DNA of 64,000 nt from Lachnospiraceae bacterium XBB2008. GTDB taxonomy: Bacteria > Bacillota > Clostridia > Lachnospirales > Lachnospiraceae. The stretch is taken from positions 310,001 through 374,000 of the forward strand of contig FMVL01000005.1 in the NCBI GenBank assembly GCA_900102235.1. Direction: 5' to 3'. The notes beneath the pieces are model-generated. The model did not search any database. It saw only the letters and a list, made by a program, of their open reading frames with translations, and was not told the DNA's origin. Both the position numbers and the translations under genes were made by a program. Positions 8,808 through 17,015 of the stretch are shown piece after piece. The stretch's first letter is position 1; each line of letters begins with the position of its first letter.

Positions 8808-9938
8808 ATGAGTAAAGAAAAAAAGGCCGAAAATATAATATTGGCAGCGTTCATAGTGCTTATCTGCCTTCTTAATGTGATCTGGCTCCCCCTGCAGGGA
8901 ATACTGGACAATGAAAACTATGAAAACAGGGATCTTGCGGAAAAACCCGTGCTGACAAATGAGACCTATGAGACTTATTCGGGGGATTATGAGACATATT
9001 ACAATGACCATATCCCCTTCAGGAATTATCTCATGACTATCAATAATGCGCTTGATCTCTACGTGTTCAGGCGCTCGAGCAGTCCTAATGTGATAATCGG
9101 TAAATCCGGGTGGCTGTTTTATGATACGACTGATGCCGACAAGGAAGGGGGACTCGGAGATCCGATAGCCAATTATCAGGGCACTAACCTTTACACTGAC
9201 GAAGAACTGAGACATTTTGCGGCCAACTGTGAAGAACTTGCTGCTTTCATGAACAGTCAGGGCAAGGAATTCATATTGTTCATCGCCCCGGATAAAGAGC
9301 GTATATACAGTGAATACATGCCCGATTTCTACGGAAAGCCCGCGGAAATGTACAGGACCCGCCAGATAGTTGAGTATCTTCGTGAAAATACCGAGATCAG
9401 AGTAGTATATCCCTACGAAGATATGATCGAGGCCAGGGGACATCTGGATCAGGATATATATTACCATACGGATACTCACTGGAACCGGATCGGAGGATAT
9501 GTCGGCGCACGTGCTCTGCTCCGTGAGCTGGGAATCTCTATTCCCGCTCCATGGGAAGTGGAGATCACTCTCAACCGGGCAGGAGATCATCAGGGTGACC
9601 TGGCAGATATGCTTCATCTTTCTGCTTATCTTAAGTCAGGCGATCCGGAATATACGGTTAAAGGATACGATGAGCATAACGAGCTGAACACTGCGAACGA
9701 TTTTTACGGAGAGATAGATTTTACCGCCAAGGATGCGGATCCCAGAACAATATACATATACAGGGATTCATTTGCATCCAATATGGCTCCGTATATCGGT
9801 GCTGAATTTACCCAAACGATCTGCAGGCATAAGTTTTCCTATGTCTATGGTTCGATAGAATATTATGATCCCGATATCTTTGTTTACGAAACGGTGGAAA
9901 GATATCTGGACGAAGCGCGTACGTTCAGTTTTTATTGA
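8808..9938 (+). CDS. AlgJ/AlgX-like DHHW family extracytoplasmic protein
   Basis: A 376-residue protein with an N-terminal membrane anchor (about 9-29, IILAAFIVLICLLNVIWL) and an extracellular SGNH-like domain. Features of the AlgJ/AlgX and DHHW group are ENRDLAEKPVLT near the anchor, FRNYLMTINN, GKSGWLFYD, LFIAPDKERIYSEYMP, the HTDTHWNRIGGYVGARALL catalytic Asp/His block and the YRDSFASNMAPYI nucleophile-type segment. In alginate systems such proteins take the acetyl group delivered by the MBOAT partner and place it on the sugar. The 12-base spacing to the MBOAT gene supports an analogous two-protein transfer system here. A tRNA gene follows. Confidence 0.85.
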   Translation: MSKEKKAENIILAAFIVLICLLNVIWLPLQGILDNENYENRDLAEKPVLTNETYETYSGDYETYYNDHIPFRNYLMTINNALDLYVFRRSSSPNVIIGKSGWLFYDTTDADKEGGLGDPIANYQGTNLYTDEELRHFAANCEELAAFMNSQGKEFILFIAPDKERIYSEYMPDFYGKPAEMYRTRQIVEYLRENTEIRVVYPYEDMIEARGHLDQDIYYHTDTHWNRIGGYVGARALLRELGISIPAPWEVEITLNRAGDHQGDLADMLHLSAYLKSGDPEYTVKGYDEHNELNTANDFYGEIDFTAKDADPRTIYIYRDSFASNMAPYIGAEFTQTICRHKFSYVYGSIEYYDPDIFVYETVERYLDEARTFSFY

Positions 9939-9983
9939 GCATGACTCAGTGATTTCAAACAAATATGTTTTTACAAAAAAAAC

Positions 9984-10012
9984 TTGATTAATCTATTTCC
10001 TTGCATTATAAT
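9984..10012 (+). promoter_or_regulatory. Promoter of tRNA-Gln
   Basis: TTGATT (9984-9989), a 17-base spacer and a perfect TATAAT (10007-10012). The tRNA 5' end lies 24 bases after the -10 box, giving a very short leader. Confidence 0.75.
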
Positions 10013-10035
10013 ACCTACTTGTCGAACACATATTT

Positions 10036-10107
10036 AGCGGTATCGCCAAATGGTAAGGCAACGGACTCTGACTCCGTCATTTCAAGGTTCGAATCCTTGT
10101 ACCGCTG
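10036..10107 (+). tRNA. tRNA-Gln(CTG)
   Basis: Folds into a full cloverleaf: a 7-bp acceptor stem (AGCGGTA with TACCGCT, all paired), 3-bp D stem GCC/GGC, 5-bp anticodon stem ACGGA/TCCGT around loop CTCTGAC, variable loop CATTT, T stem CAAGG/CCTTG with loop TTCGAAT, and discriminator G at 10107. The anticodon is CTG (10068-10070), which reads CAG glutamine codons. No CCA is encoded after the discriminator. The first acceptor pair is A1-U72, whereas the textbook bacterial tRNA-Gln has U1-A72. It has its own promoter and a terminator 12 bases downstream. Confidence 0.95.
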
Positions 10108-10118
10108 CTTAAGAAAAC

Positions 10119-10151
10119 CCCCAATAGTTATCAGTACTATTGGGGATTTTT
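10119..10151 (+). terminator. Rho-independent terminator after tRNA-Gln
   Basis: Stem CCCCAATAGT (10119-10128) with ACTATTGGGG (10136-10145), a 7-base loop, then ATTTTT. Its 3' half recurs at 11627-11650 on the far side of the next gene. Confidence 0.88.
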
Positions 10152-10153
10152 GT
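10130..10153 (+). repeat. 24-bp direct repeat, copy 1
   Basis: Begins ATCAGTACTATTGGGG and ends in a T tract plus GT. It matches 11627-11650 at 23 of 24 positions. Here it is the 3' half of the tRNA terminator. The two copies bracket the secreted-protein gene at 10191-11477 and its promoter. Confidence 0.8.
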
Positions 10154-10190
10154 GGCTAAATCAGGCTATATCCGAAGAACTTACCCGAGA

Positions 10191-11477
10191 TTATAACTGG
10201 ACGCCAAACATACTTATGAGTTTATTCATATCGATCTTTCCATTGGAGCCGAGCAATTCTCTTAGCTTAAACCCTGCCGGGATATGTATCAAATAAGGCA
10301 CCCCGCCATAGAGAACTGAAATTTCAAGCGTCACATCACTTCTGGTCTCAAGCGCATCAATGATACTTCTATTGATAAATGCTGCATCTCCAGTCGTAAG
10401 TTTAACTGTACCGCCATAAGGAGCATTTGCTATAGACGCTGTAACACCGGCTACATATGCTGTTTCACCAATTGTGGCGGGATCGGCCGTTACATATACC
10501 GGGGGTACAACAACAACGCTTGATGCCGTAGCATTTGGATTGCTGTTCGAAGCTGTTTCTTCCTTAATCGGCTCATTTGCTGCAGGCTGGAGTGCGTTCA
10601 GCGCCTTAAGCAGTGCGGCAACCTGCTCGGGATTAAATGAAGGCTGTGTTGCAGGTTGCTCGGCTTGCTGTTCTGTCTCTTTTACAGCCTCCTGGATCTG
10701 CTCGGCTGTCAGAGTAACTCCGCCACCTTTAGGAACAGTAAGTGTATATGTACCGTCAGCATTCTTTGTAACCGCTATCGTACCGGCTGAAACACGATAT
10801 CCTTCCCCAACGGTAACTACTACTACATCATTTTCCTTTGCCGTATCATAATCAGTCCCGTTAACGGTTAAGCTTGTTATTCCGCTCCGGTATCCTATGA
10901 ACTCGGAAGTTTTCTTAATGATGTAGTTGATCAGATCGGAAGCATCGGATTTATCACTATATTGTTCCCCACCTTGATCAGTTCTTTGAGAAACCGTACC
11001 TTCTACTTTGTAAGCCAGTATCTGAACATCGTCCGAGGAAGGGGCTTCTGAAAATGTATACAGAACGGCATCATCCTCTCCGGTGATAGTTCCTTCAACT
11101 ACTATTGTTCCGGCACCTTCAGCTTCAACACCTGTCCCGCTACTGGTAACATTTCCTTCAACAATAACTGTTGAGCCTTCGCTGGCCACGACTCCCGTAC
11201 CGGTATCGGATGTTACATCTCCCCCGACAGTAACTGTAGCACCGACCTGAGCATTAACACCATCCGGCATACCGGAAGAGCTTCCGTTGTTTGTGACATT
11301 TCCTGTAACGTCAACTGTAACAGGTCCTTCAACAATTACACCTGCTGAAGTCACATTTCCGTTGACTGTGACATCTTGAGATGCTGCAACGCCTTCGACA
11401 TCTTCCGCAAACGCAACTGCAGTGGAAGACATCACAAGTGCCGCTGAAAGCAACACTGCCATAAACTTTCTTTTCAT
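10191..11477 (-). CDS. Secreted Val/Thr/Gly-rich beta-repeat protein
   Basis: A 428-residue protein of unknown function. It has a clear signal peptide (MKRKFMAVLLSAALVMSS then TAVAFA-ED, cleavage near 24). Residues about 30-140 contain short repeats of the form VTVxGNVTS/VIVEGxVTG, a pattern that suggests a small right-handed beta-helix or solenoid. A linker rich in Gln, Glu, Pro and Asn (about 265-320) and a C-terminal domain with THLEISVLYGGVPYLIHIPAG-like strands follow. It lacks an LPXTG anchor. AAGGAG lies 8-9 bases before ATG 11477. The gene opposes the tRNA gene and diverges from the peptidase gene. Flanking 24-bp direct repeats suggest insertion. Confidence 0.72.
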   Translation of the reverse strand: MKRKFMAVLLSAALVMSSTAVAFAEDVEGVAASQDVTVNGNVTSAGVIVEGPVTVDVTGNVTNNGSSSGMPDGVNAQVGATVTVGGDVTSDTGTGVVASEGSTVIVEGNVTSSGTGVEAEGAGTIVVEGTITGEDDAVLYTFSEAPSSDDVQILAYKVEGTVSQRTDQGGEQYSDKSDASDLINYIIKKTSEFIGYRSGITSLTVNGTDYDTAKENDVVVVTVGEGYRVSAGTIAVTKNADGTYTLTVPKGGGVTLTAEQIQEAVKETEQQAEQPATQPSFNPEQVAALLKALNALQPAANEPIKEETASNSNPNATASSVVVVPPVYVTADPATIGETAYVAGVTASIANAPYGGTVKLTTGDAAFINRSIIDALETRSDVTLEISVLYGGVPYLIHIPAGFKLRELLGSNGKIDMNKLISMFGVQL

Positions 11478-11552
11478 GCAAAAAGTCTCCTTTCTGATTT
11501 ACGTGCCACACCTATTCTCCGCATAAAATGATGCAGGTATTCCCATAGATAA

Positions 11553-11581
11553 ATTATAATGCACTGCTTATCTCCAGTCCA
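11553..11581 (-). promoter_or_regulatory. Promoter of the secreted beta-repeat protein gene
   Basis: On the minus strand, TGGACT (11576-11581), a 17-base spacer and a perfect TATAAT (11553-11558), about 75 bases before the ATG at 11477. Confidence 0.55.
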
Positions 11582-11626
11582 TAAAATACTTACCGAATAA
11601 ATACATGATCAGAATGGATACAGCGC

Positions 11627-11650
11627 ATCAGTACTATTGGGGTTTTTTGT
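11627..11650 (+). repeat. 24-bp direct repeat, copy 2 (orphan terminator half)
   Basis: Same sequence as 10130-10153 with one mismatch. The matching 5' arm CCCCAATAGT is absent upstream, so this copy cannot form the terminator hairpin. Its T tract now serves as the weak -35 region of the next gene. Confidence 0.8.
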
Positions 11651-11671
11651 ATGAAGGTATGATGATATAAT
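11643..11671 (+). promoter_or_regulatory. Probable promoter of the M13 peptidase gene
   Basis: TATAAT at 11666-11671 with an upstream TGA (TGn extended -10 form). The region 17 bases upstream is the T tract of the orphan repeat rather than a good -35 box. The extended -10 makes this plausible. Confidence 0.5.
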
Positions 11672-11731
11672 CATCGTGTGTTATTTTATGGCATACGGAA
11701 TATGCTACTTCAGCAATTCGAAAGGAGCAGG

Positions 11732-13861
11732 ATGAAAAAGGATTTTTCTATTAAGATCAGGCGTATGACCGCGATGGTACTGGTGCTTACCATGCTGATC
11801 CAGCTGACTGCCTGCGGTGGAGCAGACAGTAGCAGCGGCCTGGCCGATGAACCCGGATACGGAAAGTGGGTTGACTCCGATCTGAAGGGCAGTGTAAATG
11901 CGGACGACGTGATCAGGCTTCAGGATGATTTTGCTGCTTCAGCCAATAAGGAGACCATTACTTCAGCACGGGTAAAGGATCAGCTGATATGGACCACTGG
12001 CGCAGATGCGACCGATCTGTTGCAGACCAGATTCAGGGAGCTCCTTAGGGACGAGAGCCTTACAGGGCCGAATGCGGAAGTAATGAGGACTTTTGAGAGT
12101 CTTGTTCTGGATTGGGATGAGAGAGACCGGCTGGGCGTTGAACCTATCCGCAAATACATTGATGACATTCAAAGCATCTCATCGATCGAAGAAATGACCG
12201 AATACCAGTCAAGTCTTGAGAGAAACCCGTTTAATCTGGGGCTGATCATGCCTTCAACCGTCAATGCGCAGGAGATCCATGTGGATCAGAGTACTTTGGT
12301 ACTGAAGGTCCCGGCTTATACTCTGGGGAGCAGAGACAGTTATCTGGATTTTTCCGATAGCTCACTTGAATTAAAAGAAGTGATGGATGATACGATCTCG
12401 TACCTGCTCGGGCGTCTCGGATATGATGAAAAAAGCATAAAGAATACTCTCAGGGGATGCTATGAGATAGAACAGTTCCTGGCGACCAATGAATGCATGA
12501 GTCTGTATAACCGGAACGAAATTCTGAACAAGGTACAGACTGACCGTGCCGCTCTTGAGTCCTACACATGCGGCTATCCTCTTTTTGAGATACTCGACGG
12601 GAGAGGGTTTTCCGAAGCGGAAAGCTTTAATGTGGATTATATGCTGCTCAGCAGACTGAACAGGATTTATGATCAGGACCATTTGGAGGAACTGAAGGCA
12701 TTTTTAACAGTACAGATGCTTAAGTACGGATATTCGATGCTTGACCGGGAGACTATAGAAAAGACCCGTGAGATAGGAGCCTCCAAAACCGAAAAGCACG
12801 ACGGTGAGATCGTGGAAAGGACAGATGATCAGGAATTCTCCGCGATGATAGCGGATTGCTCATTTAAGCCGGCCATGGATCAACTGTATCTGGAAAAGTA
12901 TTTCCCGGATGACACAAGTACGGATAAAATACGGGATTTCATCGACAGACTTAAAGAATCCTACAGGATCATGATATACGAAGAGGATTGGCTCAGTGAG
13001 GAAACCAAGGCAGCAGCTGTCGAGAAACTTGACCATATGGTCATACAGGTGGTAAGACCGTCAAATACCGCAGACTATTCCATGGTCACCGTAAAGAGCT
13101 ATGATGAGGGCGGAACAATCCTGGATGCTGCGGCAAGTGCGTCAAGACTGCTCTGTGCCCATATGGCAGAGAGAGCCTCCGATCCCAATATTGACAGAGA
13201 ATTCTGGGATATATATGATAAGGGCTTTTCCACAACCACTGTCAACTGCTTCTATAATCGCGAGCGCAACAGCATTTTCATAATGGCGGGATTCGTAGCT
13301 ATCGGTGAAACGATCTATGGCGAAGATATAACCGATGAGGAATTCATGGGATGTGTCGGATCAGTTGCGGGACATGAGATATCACACGGGTTTGACAGCA
13401 ACGGATCACATAATGATCTCTACGGAAGGAGATACGACGATTCCGGTCAGGAGACCGACTGGATGTCCACGGAAGACAGGTCACGTCTGGATGAAAGAGT
13501 GGGCCGCGTGGGAAGTTATTTTTCTCTTGCAAGACCAATTCCCGGACAGCAGCAGGTTGAAGGGATCAGGGTCATGAACGAAGCAACTGCCGATATGGCC
13601 GGCATCAAGGCTGTACTGTATATGGCCCGCGATATCGAAGGATTCGATTATGACAGTTTCTTTAGGGGATACGCTGCTCTTTATGCTACTCAGACGGAGG
13701 AGAAGTTTGAAGTGGAGGCCATCGAGGATGACGAACATCCGCTGGACTTTCACAGAGTCAATATCACGTTGCAGCAGTTTGATGAATTTCTGGATACTTA
13801 TGACATAAAGCCCGGAGACGGAATGTATCTGGATCCCGATAAGAGAATAAATGTGTGGTAA
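11732..13861 (+). CDS. M13 family zinc metallopeptidase, lipoprotein
   Basis: A 709-residue neprilysin/PepO-type endopeptidase. The open frame reaches back to 11678, but ATG 11732 has AAAGGAG at 11721-11727 and gives a proper lipoprotein signal with lipobox LTAC (Cys28). The catalytic motif HEISH is near residue 548 and NEATADMAG (third zinc ligand Glu617) follows; VNCFYNRERNSI matches the substrate-binding NAFY region in degenerate form. The usual C-terminal CxxW end is replaced by INVW. The lipid anchor puts it outside the membrane, where it would cut short peptides. An ABC exporter gene set starts 27 bases downstream. Confidence 0.88.
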   Translation: MKKDFSIKIRRMTAMVLVLTMLIQLTACGGADSSSGLADEPGYGKWVDSDLKGSVNADDVIRLQDDFAASANKETITSARVKDQLIWTTGADATDLLQTRFRELLRDESLTGPNAEVMRTFESLVLDWDERDRLGVEPIRKYIDDIQSISSIEEMTEYQSSLERNPFNLGLIMPSTVNAQEIHVDQSTLVLKVPAYTLGSRDSYLDFSDSSLELKEVMDDTISYLLGRLGYDEKSIKNTLRGCYEIEQFLATNECMSLYNRNEILNKVQTDRAALESYTCGYPLFEILDGRGFSEAESFNVDYMLLSRLNRIYDQDHLEELKAFLTVQMLKYGYSMLDRETIEKTREIGASKTEKHDGEIVERTDDQEFSAMIADCSFKPAMDQLYLEKYFPDDTSTDKIRDFIDRLKESYRIMIYEEDWLSEETKAAAVEKLDHMVIQVVRPSNTADYSMVTVKSYDEGGTILDAAASASRLLCAHMAERASDPNIDREFWDIYDKGFSTTTVNCFYNRERNSIFIMAGFVAIGETIYGEDITDEEFMGCVGSVAGHEISHGFDSNGSHNDLYGRRYDDSGQETDWMSTEDRSRLDERVGRVGSYFSLARPIPGQQQVEGIRVMNEATADMAGIKAVLYMARDIEGFDYDSFFRGYAALYATQTEEKFEVEAIEDDEHPLDFHRVNITLQQFDEFLDTYDIKPGDGMYLDPDKRINVW

Positions 13862-13888
13862 TTCTTAAACGCAAAACGGAGGAGAAAC

Positions 13889-14728
13889 ATGAGTAATACA
13901 GATACACAGGCAGTTATAAGGCTTGATGGGGTGGAGAAGAGCTATGGCAAGCATCACGTACTCAAGGGTGTTACGATGCAGGTCAACAAGGGCGATATAT
14001 ACGGACTGGTGGGGAAAAACGGTGCAGGCAAGACTACCATCTTCAAGATGATCCTGGGCTTAAGTGAGTTCACAACGGGATCGGTATCCATCGCCGGTTC
14101 AACGACGAAAAAAGAACTGTATACAAACAGAGGAAAGATCGGGTTTTTCGTCGGATCCAATTTCTATAATTATCTTACGGGAAAGGCTAATCTGGAATAC
14201 TATGCAAGAGCAAAGGGAATTCCGAGGAATGAAATAAAGGACGAGATAAGCAGGGTTCTTGAACTGGTCGGGCTGCAGGATGTTAAACAGCCTGTCAAAG
14301 GATATTCGCTCGGAATGAAGCAAAGACTCGGTATCGGAAATGCGATCCTGGGAAATCCCGAGATCCTGATCCTGGATGAACCCACAAACGGACTGGACCC
14401 TCAGGGTATAGCCGACATTCGTCATATGGTCAGACGTTTCCGTGACGAATACGGAATGACTGTGATCGTATCAAGTCATATCCTCGGAGAACTTGAGAAT
14501 ACGGCTGACAGATTCGGAATAGTCCATAACGGGGTCATTGCCAAAGAGATAACCCAGGAAGACTTAAGCCTCAAGCGTCCCGAGATAGAGCTGTCGGTAT
14601 CGATGGATGATCTTGAAAAGGCAAGACAGGTCCTTTCGCAGAGCGGGATCAATATTCTTAAGGAGGGCAAGGAAAAGGTCACTCTTGAAGATTATTATTT
14701 CGAATTGATCGGAGGTGAAGCAGATTGA
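13889..14728 (+). CDS. ABC transporter ATP-binding protein (BcrA-like)
   Basis: A 279-residue ATPase: Walker A GKNGAGKTT, signature YSLGMKQR, Walker B LILDEPTNGLDPQG and the switch His in SSHILGELE. The profile fits the bacitracin/lantibiotic resistance and ABC-2 export group. RBS GGAGG is 7 bases before ATG 13889. Two permease genes follow with 4-base overlaps, making a complete ATPase plus heterodimeric membrane unit. Substrate is unknown; peptide antibiotic extrusion or immunity is typical of the group, and the adjacent secreted peptidase and lipoprotein are compatible with peptide handling. Confidence 0.88.
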   Translation: MSNTDTQAVIRLDGVEKSYGKHHVLKGVTMQVNKGDIYGLVGKNGAGKTTIFKMILGLSEFTTGSVSIAGSTTKKELYTNRGKIGFFVGSNFYNYLTGKANLEYYARAKGIPRNEIKDEISRVLELVGLQDVKQPVKGYSLGMKQRLGIGNAILGNPEILILDEPTNGLDPQGIADIRHMVRRFRDEYGMTVIVSSHILGELENTADRFGIVHNGVIAKEITQEDLSLKRPEIELSVSMDDLEKARQVLSQSGINILKEGKEKVTLEDYYFELIGGEAD

Positions 14729-15456
14729 GAAATCTCATAAAAGCTGATCTCTGCAGGATACTTAAAACCAAAATGTTATATGTTGGGACCGTGATCGCCG
14801 TAGCGGTTCTGGTGTTCACGATCTTGCGAAGCCTGACTTCAGCGGGAAGAAACGCCACAGGATATATGAGCGGTCTTAACAGCGCTCTGGACGGGTTCAT
14901 TTTTCCCGTTGTAATTGCGCTGCCGGTCTTTATCGCTGTGTTTTCGCATGAGCTTACTTCCAAATCCATGCAGTGCATATTGGGGCATGGTCTTACCAGA
15001 GGAAAGCTCATAACATCCAAACTTCTGGAGGCAGCGATCCTGCTGGCAGGGATATTTGCGATCATAATGATCGCGGCGATAGTTCTGGCTTCTCCGGAAT
15101 ACTCCATCAGCAGTCGCCAGATGACAAACGGGATCATCGCCATATGGCTGAGGGCACTGAGGTTTTTCGGATATATATGCTTTTCGGCCATGATAATGTT
15201 CATCGCCAATTCCACTTCCCTGGGCATCATAGTCTGCGTTGCGTTTACCCTTGTTTTAAGGATCGGGTTTATGGCTTTATCCAGATTAGGCGGTATCGAA
15301 GTTTATGATTACACCATCGACGGACTTCTTGACTGGGTATATAAGAGCATAGAGGCAGGAGGTCCGGGACTGCAGATCATTCCGGTATTCCTGTATATCA
15401 TCGCTGCCGTCTCGATCACCATCATCTTCTTTAACAGAAAGGAGTTTGAATTTTGA
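14725..15456 (+). CDS. ABC-2 type permease subunit A
   Basis: A 243-residue membrane protein that starts at TTG 14725, overlapping the ATPase stop and preceded by GGAGGTG. About six hydrophobic segments are seen, beginning LYVGTVIAVAVLVFTIL. The segment FSHELTSKSMQCILGHGLTRGKLI is the coupling-helix type motif of lantibiotic-immunity-like permeases. The next gene has nearly the same motif, so the two are paralogues that likely pair in one transporter. Confidence 0.82.
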   Translation: MRNLIKADLCRILKTKMLYVGTVIAVAVLVFTILRSLTSAGRNATGYMSGLNSALDGFIFPVVIALPVFIAVFSHELTSKSMQCILGHGLTRGKLITSKLLEAAILLAGIFAIIMIAAIVLASPEYSISSRQMTNGIIAIWLRALRFFGYICFSAMIMFIANSTSLGIIVCVAFTLVLRIGFMALSRLGGIEVYDYTIDGLLDWVYKSIEAGGPGLQIIPVFLYIIAAVSITIIFFNRKEFEF

Positions 15457-16196
15457 AAGACCTTATTATCGCGGATGTTACAAGGATATTCAGAAAACCG
15501 ACGTATCGCGTGGCATTGCTTGTGTGTCTGGGATTGTCCCTCATCTGGGCGATCCGCACCAGAGTGAACGTATGGAACGGGTATACTTTTGTGACCGGTC
15601 AGGCCGGAGTTCTGAAGATTTCCGGTTTGATCCTGGGTATATCGATATATTTAAGTGTGTATGCCGATGAATTCTCGTCCAATTCCATGCAGTGTCTCAT
15701 AGGACACGGCATATCCCGGTTCAGACTCCTTTTCGCCAAATTTATCGATTGCGTCATAGTGACTGTCGCATCTTTTCTCATTTATTATTTCTTCACTATG
15801 ATGCTGGGACTTGCACTTGGTGCCGGAATAAACTCTTCCGAACTGAGATATATAAGCGGCCTCATATTGGTATGGATGTTTCGGTCGCTGGGCTATGCCA
15901 CTTTCTCGATGATAGTTTTATACTGGACCAAAAACGTGATCCTTGCGACGGTCACGGATGCGATCTTACTGTTTTCGGCCGCAACGCTCCTGAGCTTTTT
16001 GAACAGTATTCCCGTATTGAAGTTTTATCATCTGGATACATACATATTTGATGGTATGCTGACAAGTGCCAATTCAGCTATCCTTCTCGGACAGCCTTAC
16101 GGATGGCTGTGGATCCTTTTTGCGGTTGCCAAGATCTGCATATTCTCGATAGTTGTATCTTTCCTGCTGTTTAGGAAAAAGGAACTTGATTTCTGA
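15453..16196 (+). CDS. ABC-2 type permease subunit B
   Basis: A 247-residue paralogue of the preceding permease, started by TTG 15453 in a TTGA overlap with the previous stop and preceded by AAAGGAG. It contains about six membrane segments and the motif YADEFSSNSMQCLIGHGISRFRLLFA, aligned with the equivalent motif of subunit A. It also ends in the same short tail (FRKKELDF versus NRKEFEF). Two tandem TTG starts with stop overlaps point to tightly matched translation of the two subunits. Confidence 0.82.
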   Translation: MKDLIIADVTRIFRKPTYRVALLVCLGLSLIWAIRTRVNVWNGYTFVTGQAGVLKISGLILGISIYLSVYADEFSSNSMQCLIGHGISRFRLLFAKFIDCVIVTVASFLIYYFFTMMLGLALGAGINSSELRYISGLILVWMFRSLGYATFSMIVLYWTKNVILATVTDAILLFSAATLLSFLNSIPVLKFYHLDTYIFDGMLTSANSAILLGQPYGWLWILFAVAKICIFSIVVSFLLFRKKELDF

Positions 16197-16241
16197 TCCC
16201 GTATAAAGCCGCTCTTAAATACAAAGGAGGAGTTGCAGTTC

Positions 16242-17015
16242 ATGACGAGACCCGGTCAACCTGCTGTTTACAGAATCATCATCTTACTGAGCGCTGCCGT
16301 TCTGATGATACTTCTGACCTCATGCGGAGGGCAGAGAGAGAGGGATCCCGATATCCCGACCGAAGCCGAAACACTTGAAGCCGTAGAGAAGGAGATGGGA
16401 ATAAAAGGCGCCGAAGTGCTCTCGGTGCAGGATGTAAGAAACGCAGGAGCCGATTACTACGGTATCGATGCCATATATACGATGACCTCTGACCGCGGGC
16501 TTGAGTTTACGGTTTTGCGCTCATGTGAGTATGATTCTCTTTTCGGGCTGGGCTACTACTACGGATGGAAGACCGATTACAGTGACCTGGTCCTGTCAGA
16601 CTATATGAAGGATCATCCGCTCCCTGACGGAGTTAATTATTCTGATGAAGCAAATATCGTACACTCTTACGGCGCAAGCAGATATTTCGAAAGCGCTGAC
16701 AGACAGATATGGTTTGAATTTGCCTCCGATGAGGAGTTTGAGCGCTACATTGATGTTCTTGAACCCTGGTTGAATGAGTGGCTGAATGTTGAACGGAAGT
16801 TCATGGTGAGAGGCAAGGATCCGATACTCTGCGTCGGCGCTTACAAAGTGAAGGACGATACCATGGATTATCCTATCTACATATACCGGCTGTTCGGATA
16901 TGAAAAAGACTCTTTTCATATCATAGGAGCCGATGGCAATAAGTACAGGTGGAGTTCATTCCGAAGGGCCATGGAATCTGATTATGAAGCGAGAAAAGAA
17001 TTATCGATGAAATGA
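16242..17015 (+). CDS. Lipoprotein of unknown function
   Basis: A 257-residue predicted lipoprotein: hydrophobic segment RIIILLSAAVLMILLTSC with lipobox Cys28. I choose ATG 16242 over the in-frame TTG 16233 because AAAGGAGG (16223-16230) is only 2 bases from the TTG. The mature part has no motif I recognise; it contains mixed alpha/beta sequence with many Tyr and Asp residues (LGYYYGWKTDYSDLVLSDYMK). It lies 45 bases after the ABC permeases and probably belongs to the same transcript. Its last 15 bases overlap the convergent diguanylate cyclase gene. Confidence 0.7.
   Translation: MTRPGQPAVYRIIILLSAAVLMILLTSCGGQRERDPDIPTEAETLEAVEKEMGIKGAEVLSVQDVRNAGADYYGIDAIYTMTSDRGLEFTVLRSCEYDSLFGLGYYYGWKTDYSDLVLSDYMKDHPLPDGVNYSDEANIVHSYGASRYFESADRQIWFEFASDEEFERYIDVLEPWLNEWLNVERKFMVRGKDPILCVGAYKVKDDTMDYPIYIYRLFGYEKDSFHIIGADGNKYRWSSFRRAMESDYEARKELSMK

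Noticed and set aside
8592-9617. Minus-strand open frame of 341 codons opposite the AlgJ-like gene
   Set aside because: No recognisable protein features, and the plus-strand gene has clear DHHW motifs.
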